Below are positions 42,192 to 50,615 of a stretch of 64,000 nt of DNA, piece by piece (position 1 is the first letter of the stretch; each line of letters opens with the position of its first letter). The stretch comes from an uncultured Ruegeria sp. (lineage in GTDB: Bacteria; Pseudomonadota; Alphaproteobacteria; Rhodobacterales; Rhodobacteraceae). The stretch covers positions 62,001-126,000 of the forward strand of contig NZ_CANNGO010000005.1 of assembly GCF_947504215.1 (NCBI RefSeq). The letters are read 5' to 3'. The notes under the pieces are model-generated. The model ran no database searches, was not told the DNA's origin, and saw nothing but the letters and a program-made list of their open reading frames with translations. The translations under genes were made by a program, and so were the position numbers.

Positions 42192-42836
42192 ATGCAACGC
42201 GCTTACATTCCCGGCATTATTGCCATGGCCACGATTGTTGTGGCCTCGAACTTTCTGGTCCAGTTCCTGATCCTTGACGGGCTGTTGACCTGGGGTGCTT
42301 TCACCTATCCGCTGGCCTTTCTGGTCACCGACATCATGAACCGCGTCTATGGCGTGGGACCGGCCCGCAAGGTCGTGTTCGCCGGGTTTGTCACCGGTAT
42401 CATCTGCTCGCTGATTGGCAGCCAGATCATGTTGCAAGGTGATGGGTTCACCTATGCCGCCGTGCCGCTGCGGATCGCCGTCGCATCCGGTACCGCCTTT
42501 CTGATCGCTCAGTTGACCGATGTCACCGTGTTTAATTCGCTGCGTGGTGGCCGTTGGTGGCGGGCGCCGCTGGTGTCGACTCTTGTAGGATCGGCGCTGG
42601 ATACGGCGATCTTTTTCACCATCGCCTTCTCGGCGTCGGTTGCGATCTTTGGTGCCAATGCAGACGCCGCGATCAGCTGGGCGTGGGAGCCTGTGCCCTT
42701 CATGCTGTCCGGGCCGTTGGCCCCGCTTTGGGTGACCTTGGCGTTCGCTGATTGGCTGGTGAAACTGTCGCTGGCGATGATTGCGTTAATCCCGTTCAAG
42801 GTAATCGTTGCGCGGTTGACCGCGCAACCAGCCTAA
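42192..42836 (+). CDS. yhhQ: Queuosine precursor transporter (YhhQ family)
   Basis: A 214-aa membrane protein with about six helices. YhhQ features are TWGAFTYPLAFLVTDIMNRVYG near the start and ALDTAIFFTIAFS in the C-terminal half. E. coli YhhQ (QPTR) takes up the 7-deazaguanine precursors preQ0 and preQ1 for tRNA queuosine. The ATG at 42192 gives the family N-terminus; upstream in-frame starts add unrelated residues. I looked for a preQ1 riboswitch in the 96 bp before it and saw none. Confidence 0.92.
   Translation: MQRAYIPGIIAMATIVVASNFLVQFLILDGLLTWGAFTYPLAFLVTDIMNRVYGVGPARKVVFAGFVTGIICSLIGSQIMLQGDGFTYAAVPLRIAVASGTAFLIAQLTDVTVFNSLRGGRWWRAPLVSTLVGSALDTAIFFTIAFSASVAIFGANADAAISWAWEPVPFMLSGPLAPLWVTLAFADWLVKLSLAMIALIPFKVIVARLTAQPA
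42807..42828 (+). repeat. Perfect 9-bp hairpin in the last codons of yhhQ
   Basis: GTTGCGCGG (42807-42815) and CCGCGCAAC (42820-42828) pair around TTGA. An A-run follows at 42835-42840, but no plus-strand T-run. It may stabilise the 3' end of the yhhQ message or set the start of the next transcript apart. Confidence 0.5.
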
Positions 42837-42895
42837 AAAACGCTTTGAGAATGGCACAACTTGTGGCACGCTTCTTTTCAACCGCAACAGATAGA

Positions 42896-42911
42896 AAAGG
42901 AGGTGATCCAG
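42896..42911 (+). promoter_or_regulatory. Extended Shine-Dalgarno, 16 nt complementary to the 16S rRNA 3' end
   Basis: AAAGGAGGTGATCCAG is the exact complement of the conserved 16S tail CTGGATCACCTCCTTT, far longer than the 4-6 nt used by all other genes in this window. GGAGG (42899-42903) lies seven bases before a GTG at 42911. ACCTCCT at 43022-43028 could pair with AGGAGGT (42898-42904) and mask it. Confidence 0.75.
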
Positions 42912-42967
42912 TGTCGAGAAAGAGATTGGAGAGAGGTGTCGGAACAACCGGGGGGATCGCCTGTTAG
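42911..42967 (+). CDS. Very short ORF (18 codons) behind an extended Shine-Dalgarno
   Basis: GTG starts a reading frame for an 18-residue basic peptide (SRKRLERG core, GTTGGIAC end) and TAG closes it at 42965-42967. The same frame is open further upstream, with an ATG at 42852, which would give a 38-residue peptide in which the Shine-Dalgarno itself encodes KGGDP. I prefer the GTG because of the perfect site spacing. The ORF sits in a short unit bounded by a strong terminator (43040-43072). The peptide may matter less than ribosome loading. No family recognised. Confidence 0.5.
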   Translation: MSRKRLERGVGTTGGIAC

Positions 42968-42970
42968 GGC

Positions 42971-43028
42971 AGCCCTTGGCGGAGCGCTCGCTCCGGCTGG
43001 TCGATTGATCTAACCGACCCAACCTCCT
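42971..43028 (+). other. Structured 3' part of the mini-transcript with anti-Shine-Dalgarno
   Basis: Directly after the short ORF, AGCC/GGCT (42971-42974, 42995-42998) encloses GGAGCG-CT-CGCTCC (42981-42994). GGTCG (42999-43003) can pair with CGACC (43015-43019). ACCTCCT (43022-43028) is complementary to the core of the extended Shine-Dalgarno. Together with the terminator this makes three hairpins in about 100 nt. Confidence 0.5.
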
Positions 43029-43039
43029 AAACTTTCGAA

Positions 43040-43072
43040 GGGCCGTCCCGCAGGGGCGGCCCTTTTTGTTTT
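43040..43072 (+). terminator. Strong rho-independent terminator
   Basis: GGGCCGTCCC (43040-43049) pairs with GGGGCGGCCC (43053-43062) through one G-T pair around a 3-nt loop, followed by TTTTTGTTTTT. It separates the mini-transcript from arfB, whose ATG is 37 bp past the stem. Confidence 0.9.
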
Positions 43073-43098
43073 TGGCCAGCGCCTATAAGGTTCGCAGT

Positions 43099-43518
43099 AT
43101 GTTGCGCATCAATGATGATATCGCTTTGCACGACTGGGAACTGACCGAGAGCTTTGCCCGCTCTTCGGGGCCCGGGGGGCAAAACGTCAACAAAGTCTCA
43201 ACGGCGGTTGAGCTGCGCTTTGAGGCTGCGCGTTCTCCTTCTTTGCCTGATCCCATCAAGGCGCGATTGAAGCGGCTTGCCGGGCGGCGTTGGACCAAAG
43301 AAGGTGCGATCATCATCCAGTGTGAAGAGACGCGGTCGCAGGCGCGCAACCGCGAAATCGCACGCACGCGCCTGATCGAACTGATCGCCCGAGCATTGGT
43401 CAAACCCAAGCGGCGTATTGCGACCAAACCCACTTACGGTTCCGTCAAACGTCGGTTGGCAACAAAAAAAGCGCGATCAGACGTCAAAGCCTTGCGCGGC
43501 AAGGTGGCCGAAGATTGA
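43099..43518 (+). CDS. arfB: Alternative ribosome-rescue factor ArfB (YaeJ/ICT1 type peptidyl-tRNA hydrolase)
   Basis: A 139-aa protein with one release-factor domain: GGQ at residues 26-28 (SSGPGGQNVNKVSTAVELRF), a short linker, and a basic C-terminal tail (KPKRRIATKP, VKRRLATKKARSD) that inserts into the empty mRNA channel. It lacks the stop-codon recognition domain of RF1/RF2. ArfB frees ribosomes stalled at the end of a broken message. AAGG lies eight bases before the ATG at 43099. The terminator just upstream gives it its own promoter region or makes it depend on read-through. Confidence 0.93.
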   Translation: MLRINDDIALHDWELTESFARSSGPGGQNVNKVSTAVELRFEAARSPSLPDPIKARLKRLAGRRWTKEGAIIIQCEETRSQARNREIARTRLIELIARALVKPKRRIATKPTYGSVKRRLATKKARSDVKALRGKVAED

Positions 43519-43578
43519 TCTGGTAACTTCTTCGGGCGTTGCTACTCTGCTTGTCAAAGGCGTCAGGGAGGCAAAGCC

Positions 43579-44325
43579 ATGAGGTTGGAGGGAAAAACCG
43601 CGATCGTAACAGGCGGCGCATCTGGTTTTGGTGCAGGCATCGTTCAAAAATTCCTGGCCGAAGGGGCCCGTGTCATGATTGCCGACATTAATGAGGATGC
43701 GGCCAGAGATATGGCGGATCAGCTTGGCGTGAATGCAGTTGCCCAAGCGGTCGATGTGGCCGATGCGACCTCGGTTCAAACCATGGCTGATGAAGCTCTT
43801 GGCCGTTTCGGACACCTCGATATTCTGGTGAACAATGCGGGGGTCACGCATCTTCCTACCCCGCTGGAGGATGTCAGCGAAGAGGATTTTGACCGCGTCT
43901 TCGCCGTGAATATGAAATCGGTTTACCTCACGGCGCGGGCATTGGTGCCGCATATGAAGTCTCGCAGCGCCGGGGCCATTCTGAATGTGGCGTCTACCGC
44001 CGGTCTGTCCCCGCGCCCGAGCCTGAACTGGTACAACGCCTCCAAAGGCTGGATGATCACCGCGACCAAAACAATGGCCGTGGAACTGGCCCCGTCTGGT
44101 GTACGCGTAAACGCGATTTGCCCGGTGGCAGGCGAAACGCCTTTGCTGAAGTCCTTCATGGGGGAAGACACACCTGAGATACGGGCCAAATTCCTGTCCA
44201 CCATTCCGCTGGGCCGTTTTTCTACACCCGAGGACATGGCCAATTCCGCCTGCTTTTTATGCTCGGACGAGGCCAGTATGATCACGGGCACCGCGCTGGA
44301 AGTGGATGGTGGACGGTGCATTTGA
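43579..44325 (+). CDS. SDR family oxidoreductase (glucose 1-dehydrogenase-like)
   Basis: A 248-aa classical SDR. It shows TGGASGFGAGI (cofactor, residues 11-21), NNAG (about 86), catalytic Ser in NVASTAG, and Tyr-x-x-x-Lys in WYNASKGW. The Asp at the end of the second strand (IADINED) suggests preference for NAD. GGGAGG precedes the ATG. The substrate is unknown; members act on sugars, hydroxy acids or ketones. It begins 60 bp after arfB and 24 bp before the peptidase gene and may be part of one unit. Confidence 0.88.
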   Translation: MRLEGKTAIVTGGASGFGAGIVQKFLAEGARVMIADINEDAARDMADQLGVNAVAQAVDVADATSVQTMADEALGRFGHLDILVNNAGVTHLPTPLEDVSEEDFDRVFAVNMKSVYLTARALVPHMKSRSAGAILNVASTAGLSPRPSLNWYNASKGWMITATKTMAVELAPSGVRVNAICPVAGETPLLKSFMGEDTPEIRAKFLSTIPLGRFSTPEDMANSACFLCSDEASMITGTALEVDGGRCI

Positions 44326-44349
44326 TTTGAACAAGCGGACGACACTCCT

Positions 44350-45366
44350 ATGACACCCGGACCCCGAAATCTGATCACCGATGTGCCTGGTCTGAAGGTT
44401 GGGAATGCAAAGGATGACGCGCTGAAATCCGGTGTTACTGTTCTGACCGCTGATCAGTCCTTCGCCGCGTCCGTTCACGTGATGGGGGGCGCCCCTGGCA
44501 CGCGGGAAACCGATCTGCTGGCGCCAGATAAATCTGTTACACAAATCGATGCAATCGCCCTGTCAGGTGGGTCCGCCTTTGGACTGGACGCCTGTTCCGG
44601 GGTATCAGACGCGCTGCGATCGCGGGGCCGAGGCTACTCGGTCGGTAACATCCGGGTGCCAATCGTACCAGGCGCAATTCTGTTCGACTTGCTGAACGGA
44701 GGAGACAAGGATTGGGATGAAAACCCCTATCGTGCCTTGGGACGTGCCGCGTTTGAAAACGCCACGGACACCTTTGCTTTGGGCACTGCGGGTGCGGGAA
44801 CCGGGGCCTTGGCGGCGATGCAGAAGGGCGGGCTTGGATCAGCTTCGCTGATGCTGGACACCGGTGTCACTGTCGGTGCACTGGTTGCCGCCAATCCGTT
44901 GGGCAGTGTGACAACACCCAGCGACCGCCATTTTTGGGCTGCGCCATTTGAGATTGGTGGCGAGTTTGGCGGGTTGGGGCCCGATCCCTCAACCGGGTTG
45001 GGGCAGCCTTTGGTCAGTCGCAAGGCCTTGGCAATGCGACCCGCTGCTCCGGACAAAGCCAACACGACCATTGCAATCGTCGCAACCGACGCTGGTTTGT
45101 CGAAACCGCAATGCCACCGGCTGGCGGTGGCGGCACATGACGGTATCGCCCGTGCCATCCTTCCTGCGCATACTCCGGGCGATGGTGACCTGGTGTTTGG
45201 CATCAGTACCGGTGCCCGACCGTTGAAAACCCAGGCAGAATTGGGCGCGATTGGGAATGCGGCATCGCTGTGTTTATCGCGGGCCATTGCAAGGGCTGTC
45301 TATCTTGCCTCCCCCGCGAAGGGCGATCTTTTGCCGTGTTGGTCTAGGTTACATGACATAAGTTAA
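44350..45366 (+). CDS. P1 family (S58) peptidase, L-aminopeptidase/D-esterase type
   Basis: A 338-aa N-terminal-nucleophile hydrolase. Family landmarks are ITDVPGLKVGNA at the start, ALSGGSAFGLDA, RVPIVPGAILFDL, and the self-cleavage/nucleophile region GTAGAGTGA (about 157-165). Relatives such as DmpA and BapA cleave N-terminal amino acids or beta-peptides after autoproteolysis into two chains. It has no signal peptide, so it is cytoplasmic. The ribosome binding site is weak. Confidence 0.87.
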   Translation: MTPGPRNLITDVPGLKVGNAKDDALKSGVTVLTADQSFAASVHVMGGAPGTRETDLLAPDKSVTQIDAIALSGGSAFGLDACSGVSDALRSRGRGYSVGNIRVPIVPGAILFDLLNGGDKDWDENPYRALGRAAFENATDTFALGTAGAGTGALAAMQKGGLGSASLMLDTGVTVGALVAANPLGSVTTPSDRHFWAAPFEIGGEFGGLGPDPSTGLGQPLVSRKALAMRPAAPDKANTTIAIVATDAGLSKPQCHRLAVAAHDGIARAILPAHTPGDGDLVFGISTGARPLKTQAELGAIGNAASLCLSRAIARAVYLASPAKGDLLPCWSRLHDIS

Positions 45367-45479
45367 GGACGATGCCTAAACGGCAGTGACACAGTGTCCT
45401 CGCGCGGCAATCTGCGCGTTGACTCTCACCTGCACCAGCGGTCCATTCGGTGCAGCCAAATGTATCGGAGCAAAAAGCA

Positions 45480-45893
45480 ATGAATCGCATCCTCGCTACC
45501 GCAATTGTCGGCCTTTTGGCCGTACCTGCCTACGCCGAAGGCGACGCAGAAGCCGGAAAAAAAACGTTTAACAAATGCAAATCCTGTCACATGATTGCTG
45601 ACCCAGCCGGCGAAACGATTGTCAAAGGCGGAAAGACCGGCCCGAACCTGTATGGAATCGCAGGTCGCACCGCCGGAACCTACGAAGGGTTCAAATACGG
45701 CGACAGCATTGTTGCCGCAGGCGAAAACGGTTTGGTCTGGGACGAAGCAACATTTGTTGCATACTCACAGGATCCCAAAGCCTTTCTGAAAGACTACCTT
45801 GGGGAGACTTCGGCGAAGTCCAAAATGACCTTCAAACTGAAAAAAGGCGGTGAAGACGTGTACGCCTATATCGTAAGCGTGTCTGGTGAGTAA
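45480..45893 (+). CDS. Soluble cytochrome c (c2/c550 type), periplasmic
   Basis: A 137-aa protein. The signal peptide (1-19, AYAE) is followed by the haem-binding C33-K-S-C36-H37. The probable axial Met is in KSKMTFKL (about 118), and TGPNLYGIAGR is the usual loop. Class I cytochromes c2/c550 carry electrons between the bc1 complex and oxidases or other terminal enzymes. The ATG at 45480 is chosen for the signal peptide. A perfect hairpin terminator lies 32 bp after the stop. A TTGACT at 45420 could be a -35. Confidence 0.92.
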   Translation: MNRILATAIVGLLAVPAYAEGDAEAGKKTFNKCKSCHMIADPAGETIVKGGKTGPNLYGIAGRTAGTYEGFKYGDSIVAAGENGLVWDEATFVAYSQDPKAFLKDYLGETSAKSKMTFKLKKGGEDVYAYIVSVSGE

Positions 45894-45925
45894 CGCCTGA
45901 TTGCCGCCGCGTGATACAATGAACG

Positions 45926-45953
45926 AAAGGCCGCAGCCCCTGCGGCCTTTCGT
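45926..45953 (+). terminator. Terminator of the cytochrome c gene
   Basis: AAAGGCCGCAG (45926-45936) and CTGCGGCCTTT (45940-45950) form a perfect 11-bp stem with a 3-nt loop. The T-run is short and part of the stem. It can work on either strand. Confidence 0.75.
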
Positions 45954-46099
45954 GCGATTGATAACCAGTTGGATCCTCGTCACTTTGGGAACAAGTGATG
46001 TGGGCCGCAATGGTGGTCGCGTCACAACGCCAAGCCGATCGGGCCGCAGCTAATATTAGAACCCCGTCGGGAAGGCGGATCGGCAGCAGGAGACGACAG

Positions 46100-46642
46100 A
46101 TGGGAATCATGATCCCGGCTTGGGTTGATGGTGAATTGGCCCCCGTGGACAAGCTTGAGGCGCATGAAAAGGGGCTCAAGCACAAGGCGGTCTCCGTCTT
46201 CGTCGTACGGGGAACCGAGATTTTGCTACAGCGCCGTGCGATGGGAAAATACCATACGCCGGGTCTTTGGGCGAATACCTGTTGCACTCATCCGGATTGG
46301 AACGAAAAGTCCTCGGTCTGCGCTGTGCGCCGCTTGCGCGAGGAACTTGGGATTACTGGTCTTTATCCGGAATATCGCCATCGGTTGGAATACCACGCCG
46401 ATGTCGGCAACAATATGGTCGAAAACGAAGTGGTCGACGTGTTCCTGGCCCATGTTCGTGGACCGCTGAAGATCGAGCCTAACCCGGACGAAGTCATGGA
46501 TATTCGCTGGATCGACTATCACGATCTGCTGGCCGAAGTACAGCGGCACCCTGATCGTTTCACCCCGTGGCTCAAGATCTATCTGCACAACCACGCAGAC
46601 ACGATTTTTGGTCCGGACCTGATTATTTCGGCTAAATCCTGA
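46100..46642 (+). CDS. idi: Isopentenyl-diphosphate delta-isomerase, type 1
   Basis: A 180-aa Nudix-fold isomerase. The family residues are visible: [22 protein letters not shown] with the catalytic Cys, the Nudix-like RRLREELGI, and [20 protein letters not shown] with the catalytic Glu pair. It interconverts isopentenyl and dimethylallyl diphosphate for isoprenoid, carotenoid and quinone synthesis. AGGAG precedes the ATG at 46100. It stands between cytochrome c and smpB with no other isoprenoid gene nearby; in photosynthetic relatives idi is often near pigment genes, which are absent here. Confidence 0.93.
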   Translation: MGIMIPAWVDGELAPVDKLEAHEKGLKHKAVSVFVVRGTEILLQRRAMGKYHTPGLWANTCCTHPDWNEKSSVCAVRRLREELGITGLYPEYRHRLEYHADVGNNMVENEVVDVFLAHVRGPLKIEPNPDEVMDIRWIDYHDLLAEVQRHPDRFTPWLKIYLHNHADTIFGPDLIISAKS

Positions 46643-46700
46643 CACCCAAGGCGAAACCCTGCCTTGCATGGTCGGGGCAAGCCGCCTAAATCAACGCGTC

Positions 46701-47177
46701 ATGGCCAAGCAAAAGACAGACCCGAATTACAAAGTGATTGCCGAAAACCGGCGTGCCCGCTTCGATTACGCAATCGAAGAGGATATCGAGTGCGGCATCA
46801 TGCTGGAAGGGTCCGAGGTCAAGTCGCTGCGCGCAGGTGGCTCGAATATTGCTGAAAGCTATGCATCGGTTGATGACGGAGAGTTGTGGCTCGTCAACAG
46901 CTACATCGCGCCATACGATCAGGCAAAATCATTCAAACACGAAGAGCGTCGCCGCCGCAAACTGTTGGTCTCGCGCAAGGAATTGTCGAACCTGTGGAAC
47001 GCGACCCAGCGCAAGGGCATGACGCTCGTACCGCTGGTTCTGTATTTCAATCACAAAGGTCTGGCCAAGATTAAGATCGGCATTGCCAAGGGCAAGAAGA
47101 CCCATGACAAGCGTGAAACTCAAGCCAAGCGGGATTGGTCACGCCAGAAACAGCGGCTTCTGAAAGATCACAGTTAA
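46701..47177 (+). CDS. smpB: SsrA-binding protein SmpB
   Basis: A 158-aa tmRNA-binding protein. The oligonucleotide-binding core is clear: [33 protein letters not shown], then [24 protein letters not shown]. The [17 protein letters not shown] segment and basic tail [15 protein letters not shown] enter the decoding site. SmpB delivers tmRNA to stalled ribosomes. The gene starts 58 bp after idi. tmRNA itself is not in the window. Confidence 0.97.
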   Translation: MAKQKTDPNYKVIAENRRARFDYAIEEDIECGIMLEGSEVKSLRAGGSNIAESYASVDDGELWLVNSYIAPYDQAKSFKHEERRRRKLLVSRKELSNLWNATQRKGMTLVPLVLYFNHKGLAKIKIGIAKGKKTHDKRETQAKRDWSRQKQRLLKDHS

Positions 47178-47207
47178 AACGGTTCAGTTTTTTCCTAACC
47201 AACCCGG

Positions 47208-48686
47208 TCAAAACGCCATTGTTGCCTGAACCGCGCGCTGCCAGCGCGCATAAGCAGCGTCGCGCTCGGTTTCGGGCAAGGCAGGGTCGAAGCGCTGATC
47301 CAGGCGCCACGTCTCAGCAAAGCCATCCTGATCAGGATAGATCCCGGCTTTCATTCCGGCCAGCCATGCGGCGCCCAGTGCAGTGGTTTCCTGCATTACC
47401 GGCCGGTCAACGGGCGCGCCAAGATAGTTGGCCAAGCCCTGCATGGCCCAGTCAGATGCGCTCATCCCGCCGTCGACGCGCAGGATGACATTCGCATCGG
47501 CGCCCCAGTCGCCTTGCATGGCATGCCACAGATCGCGGGTCTGGAAGGCGATGCTTTCCAGCGTTGCGCGGGCAATTTCGGCCCGGCCCGAGTTTCGGCT
47601 AAGCCCGAACATGGCGCCGCGGCAATCCGGCTTCCAGTATGGCGCCCCAAGGCCGGTGAAGGCCGGAACCAGCACCACATGCTGGTTTGGATCGGCCTTG
47701 GCGGCAAGATCACCGCTTTGCGGCGCTGATTCGATGATTTCCAATGCATCACGCAACCATTGCACCGCTGCACCTGCGATAAAGATAGACCCCTCCAGCG
47801 CGTAAGTCCGCTGTCCGTCCAACTGATACCCGATGGTCGTGAGCAGGCGATTTTTGGAGGCGACCGGCGTTGCCCCCGTGTTCAGCAGCGCAAAGCACCC
47901 GGTGCCATAGGTCGATTTCATCATACCCGGTTGGAAACAGGCCTGACCGATGGTGGCTGCTTGCTGGTCGCCTGCGACGCCCAGAATGGGAATGTTACCG
48001 CCCAAAAGAGATGTGCTGCCGAAGTCGGTCGCACAGTCGCGCACCTCGGGCAGCATGTCCAAAGGTACATCCAGTAGATCGCAGATTTCCGGGCTCCATA
48101 CGCCTTTGTGAATATCGAACAGCAGGGTTCGGGCCGCGTTGGTAGCGTCTGTGACATGGCTGCGCCCTTCGGTAAGCCGCCAGATCAGAAAACTGTCGAT
48201 GGTGCCGAACATCAGCTCGCCAGCCTCGGCGCGCGCGCGGGCGCCGGGCACTGTGTCCAGAAGCCATTTGACTTTAGTGCCCGAGAAATACGGGTCCAAC
48301 AGCAAGCCTGTTTGCGCGGTGACATCATCCTCGCACCCCGCCTGACGGTAGCGCGCGCAGATATCGGCCGTCCGCCGGTCCTGCCAGACGATGGCGTTGT
48401 GGATGGCCTTACCGGTCGCGCGATCCCAAACGACGGTGGTCTCACGTTGGTTGGTGATGCCGATCCCTGCGATCTGAGCGGCAGTGACCCCGACAGTTTC
48501 CATAACCTCGCGGCAGACCGTCAGAACACTGTTCCAAATGTCTTCCACATCATGTTCGACCCAGCCTTCCTGAGGGAAATGCTGCGGGAATTCGCGCTGC
48601 GCGGTGCCGACACGCTGCATCTGCGCGTCGAACAAAATCGCGCGTGAGGACGTGGTGCCCTGATCGATTGCCAGAATATAGGTCAT
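47208..48686 (-). CDS. glpK: Glycerol kinase
   Basis: A 492-aa FGGY-family kinase. It shows [15 protein letters not shown] at the N-terminus (ATP/phosphate), [57 protein letters not shown] [16 protein letters not shown], and the C-terminal [20 protein letters not shown] with [12 protein letters not shown]. It converts glycerol to sn-glycerol 3-phosphate. No glpF, glpD or glycerol ABC genes flank it. Convergent with smpB at 30 bp. Confidence 0.96.
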   Translation of the reverse strand: MTYILAIDQGTTSSRAILFDAQMQRVGTAQREFPQHFPQEGWVEHDVEDIWNSVLTVCREVMETVGVTAAQIAGIGITNQRETTVVWDRATGKAIHNAIVWQDRRTADICARYRQAGCEDDVTAQTGLLLDPYFSGTKVKWLLDTVPGARARAEAGELMFGTIDSFLIWRLTEGRSHVTDATNAARTLLFDIHKGVWSPEICDLLDVPLDMLPEVRDCATDFGSTSLLGGNIPILGVAGDQQAATIGQACFQPGMMKSTYGTGCFALLNTGATPVASKNRLLTTIGYQLDGQRTYALEGSIFIAGAAVQWLRDALEIIESAPQSGDLAAKADPNQHVVLVPAFTGLGAPYWKPDCRGAMFGLSRNSGRAEIARATLESIAFQTRDLWHAMQGDWGADANVILRVDGGMSASDWAMQGLANYLGAPVDRPVMQETTALGAAWLAGMKAGIYPDQDGFAETWRLDQRFDPALPETERDAAYARWQRAVQATMAF

Positions 48687-48757
48687 GCCTGCGCTTCTCC
48701 CCCGCTTCGTTTTGCGGGACTTTAGCGCAAACAGTTGCGGTCCTGCCAGAGCAGAAA

Positions 48758-49609
48758 TCAGGCTGGCGTGACCGGGATATTGTCGATCAGCCGAACGCCA
48801 TCCGCCCAGGCGGTGATGAACAACCGGGCTGGGCGCGAGGCGCGAGGCAATTCTTCCAAACTGTCAGCACAGCGCAGGTCGATATATTCGACCTCGGTGA
48901 AACCGGCGTCGATCAGTTTGGCCTTTGCCTTTTGCGCCAGCGGTGCAAAGGCTTGCCCGTTTGCCAACTCGGCAGCCAGCGCTTGCATGATTCCGCTTTT
49001 CTTCGCGGCAATGTTCAGGCCCTCGGGCGACAGCATCAGATTGCGCGATGACATGGCCAGACCCGACGGTTCTCGGATTGTCGGGCAGCCAATGACTTTG
49101 ATTGGAATATCTAGATCACGCGCCATGCGGCGAACAACCAGCAGCTGTTGATAGTCTTTTTCCCCGAAATAGGCTCGATCTGCTTGGGTTTGCAGGAACA
49201 GCTTGGCCACAACTGTGGCCACCCCTTCAAAATGCCCGGGCCGGAATGGCCCCTCCATGACATCGGTCAGCCCCGAGACTGTCACCGTTGTCGAAAACCC
49301 TGCGGGATAGATCTGATCCGGGTCGGGAACATAGATCGCATCCACACCGTAAGGCGCCAGTTTTTCGGCATCTTCAATTTCAGTGCGCGGATACTTGGCC
49401 AGATCTTCGGGGTTGTTGAATTGTCTTGGGTTCACAAAGATCGTGACGATCACCCGTTCGCAGTCGGCCTTTGCGGCCTCGACCAATGACAAATGCCCCT
49501 GATGCAGCGCGCCCATTGTTGGGACAACACCAATAACCTGGCCGTTTTGGTGCCATTCGGACGTTAATACGCGCAGATCTGCCTGACGGCGCAGGATTGG
49601 CGCGGTCAT
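48758..49609 (-). CDS. panC: Pantothenate synthetase
   Basis: A 283-aa enzyme of the HIGH-type nucleotidyl transferase superfamily. Landmarks are [15 protein letters not shown] (HxGH motif), [45 protein letters not shown] and the KMSxS-like SSRN. It joins pantoate and beta-alanine with ATP to give pantothenate, the precursor of coenzyme A. The ATG overlaps the panB stop by 4 bp, so the two are translationally coupled. Confidence 0.97.
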   Translation of the reverse strand: MTAPILRRQADLRVLTSEWHQNGQVIGVVPTMGALHQGHLSLVEAAKADCERVIVTIFVNPRQFNNPEDLAKYPRTEIEDAEKLAPYGVDAIYVPDPDQIYPAGFSTTVTVSGLTDVMEGPFRPGHFEGVATVVAKLFLQTQADRAYFGEKDYQQLLVVRRMARDLDIPIKVIGCPTIREPSGLAMSSRNLMLSPEGLNIAAKKSGIMQALAAELANGQAFAPLAQKAKAKLIDAGFTEVEYIDLRCADSLEELPRASRPARLFITAWADGVRLIDNIPVTPA

Positions 49610-50445
49610 GCTCTCGAACCCTTGGACGGGGCCTGATCTGCAAAGACGTGTTCCTGAGCCGGGAAACTGCGCGCCCGAACCTCGGCCGCGTAGTCTGCAA
49701 TGGCCTGTTCCGCCAATGGGCCAAGCTCGGCGTAACGTTTGACGAATTTCGGTTTGAACGCTGTGAAGAAGCCCAGCATGTCGTCGACCACCAGAATTTG
49801 CCCGTCACATCCGGCAGACGCGCCGATCCCAATCGTCGGGATTGCAATTTCAGCGGTGATCCGATCGGCGAGTGCTTGCGGAACCTTCTCTAACACGACG
49901 GAAAACGCCCCTGCATCCGCAACAGCCTGAGCATCGGCCAACACCGCCTCGGCCTGCTCATCGCGGCCCTGCACCTTGTAGCCGCCCAACGTGTTGATCG
50001 ATTGCGGCGTCAAACCGATATGGGCCATCACCGGGATGCCGCGCTTGACCAGAAAGCGGATGGTTTCGGCCATCTCGACGCCGCCCTCCAGCTTCACTGC
50101 GCCTGCTCCGGTTTCTGCCATCAGCCGTGCCGCGTTTTGAAAGGCTTGGGCCGGGTTTTCTTCGTAGCTGGCAAAAGGCATGTCGATGACCATCATGGCC
50201 TTCTGCAGCCCGCGGGCGACGGCCTGCCCATGCAAGATCATCATCTCCATGGTCACACCAAGGGTCGAGGGCAGACCGTGCAGCACCATGCCGACGCTGT
50301 CACCCACCAGAACAAAGTCGCAATGGTCGTCCATCAGCTGCGCCATGGGCGTCGTATAGGCAGTCAGACTAACCAGAGGTTCGCCGCCTTTTCGGGCTCG
50401 AATATCCTCGGCGTTCGGGGCTTTTTTGCGGGCGGTGGCGCTCAT
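49606..50445 (-). CDS. panB: 3-methyl-2-oxobutanoate hydroxymethyltransferase
   Basis: A 279-aa TIM-barrel enzyme. It shows [33 protein letters not shown], the metal ligands in the GDS and DMPF segments, [29 protein letters not shown], and [22 protein letters not shown]. It makes ketopantoate from alpha-ketoisovalerate and methylenetetrahydrofolate. The ATG at 50445 follows AGGAG by five bases; an in-frame extension upstream of it lacks support. First gene of panB-panC. Confidence 0.97.
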   Translation of the reverse strand: MSATARKKAPNAEDIRARKGGEPLVSLTAYTTPMAQLMDDHCDFVLVGDSVGMVLHGLPSTLGVTMEMMILHGQAVARGLQKAMMVIDMPFASYEENPAQAFQNAARLMAETGAGAVKLEGGVEMAETIRFLVKRGIPVMAHIGLTPQSINTLGGYKVQGRDEQAEAVLADAQAVADAGAFSVVLEKVPQALADRITAEIAIPTIGIGASAGCDGQILVVDDMLGFFTAFKPKFVKRYAELGPLAEQAIADYAAEVRARSFPAQEHVFADQAPSKGSRA

Positions 50446-50567
50446 GCTCGCTCCTGCGGGGTTCATGTTGCAGTGCGGCATAACAGATCGAATGAGGTTA
50501 TAGAAACCCCGGTTGCGCGAACATTTCCTTGAATGACCTTAGGTTTAAAGGGACATTGTGGGTACGG

Positions 50568-50589
50568 TGACCCGCAATTCGACGGGTCA
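50568..50589 (+). repeat. 7-bp inverted repeat upstream of the peptide-binding protein gene
   Basis: TGACCCG (50568-50574) and CGGGTCA (50583-50589) flank 8 nt, 27 bp before the ATG at 50616. It could be an operator or a leader hairpin for the ABC operon. No T-run follows. Confidence 0.45.
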
Positions 50590-50615
50590 ACGCGTATTAG
50601 TGGGTGGAGAATTTT

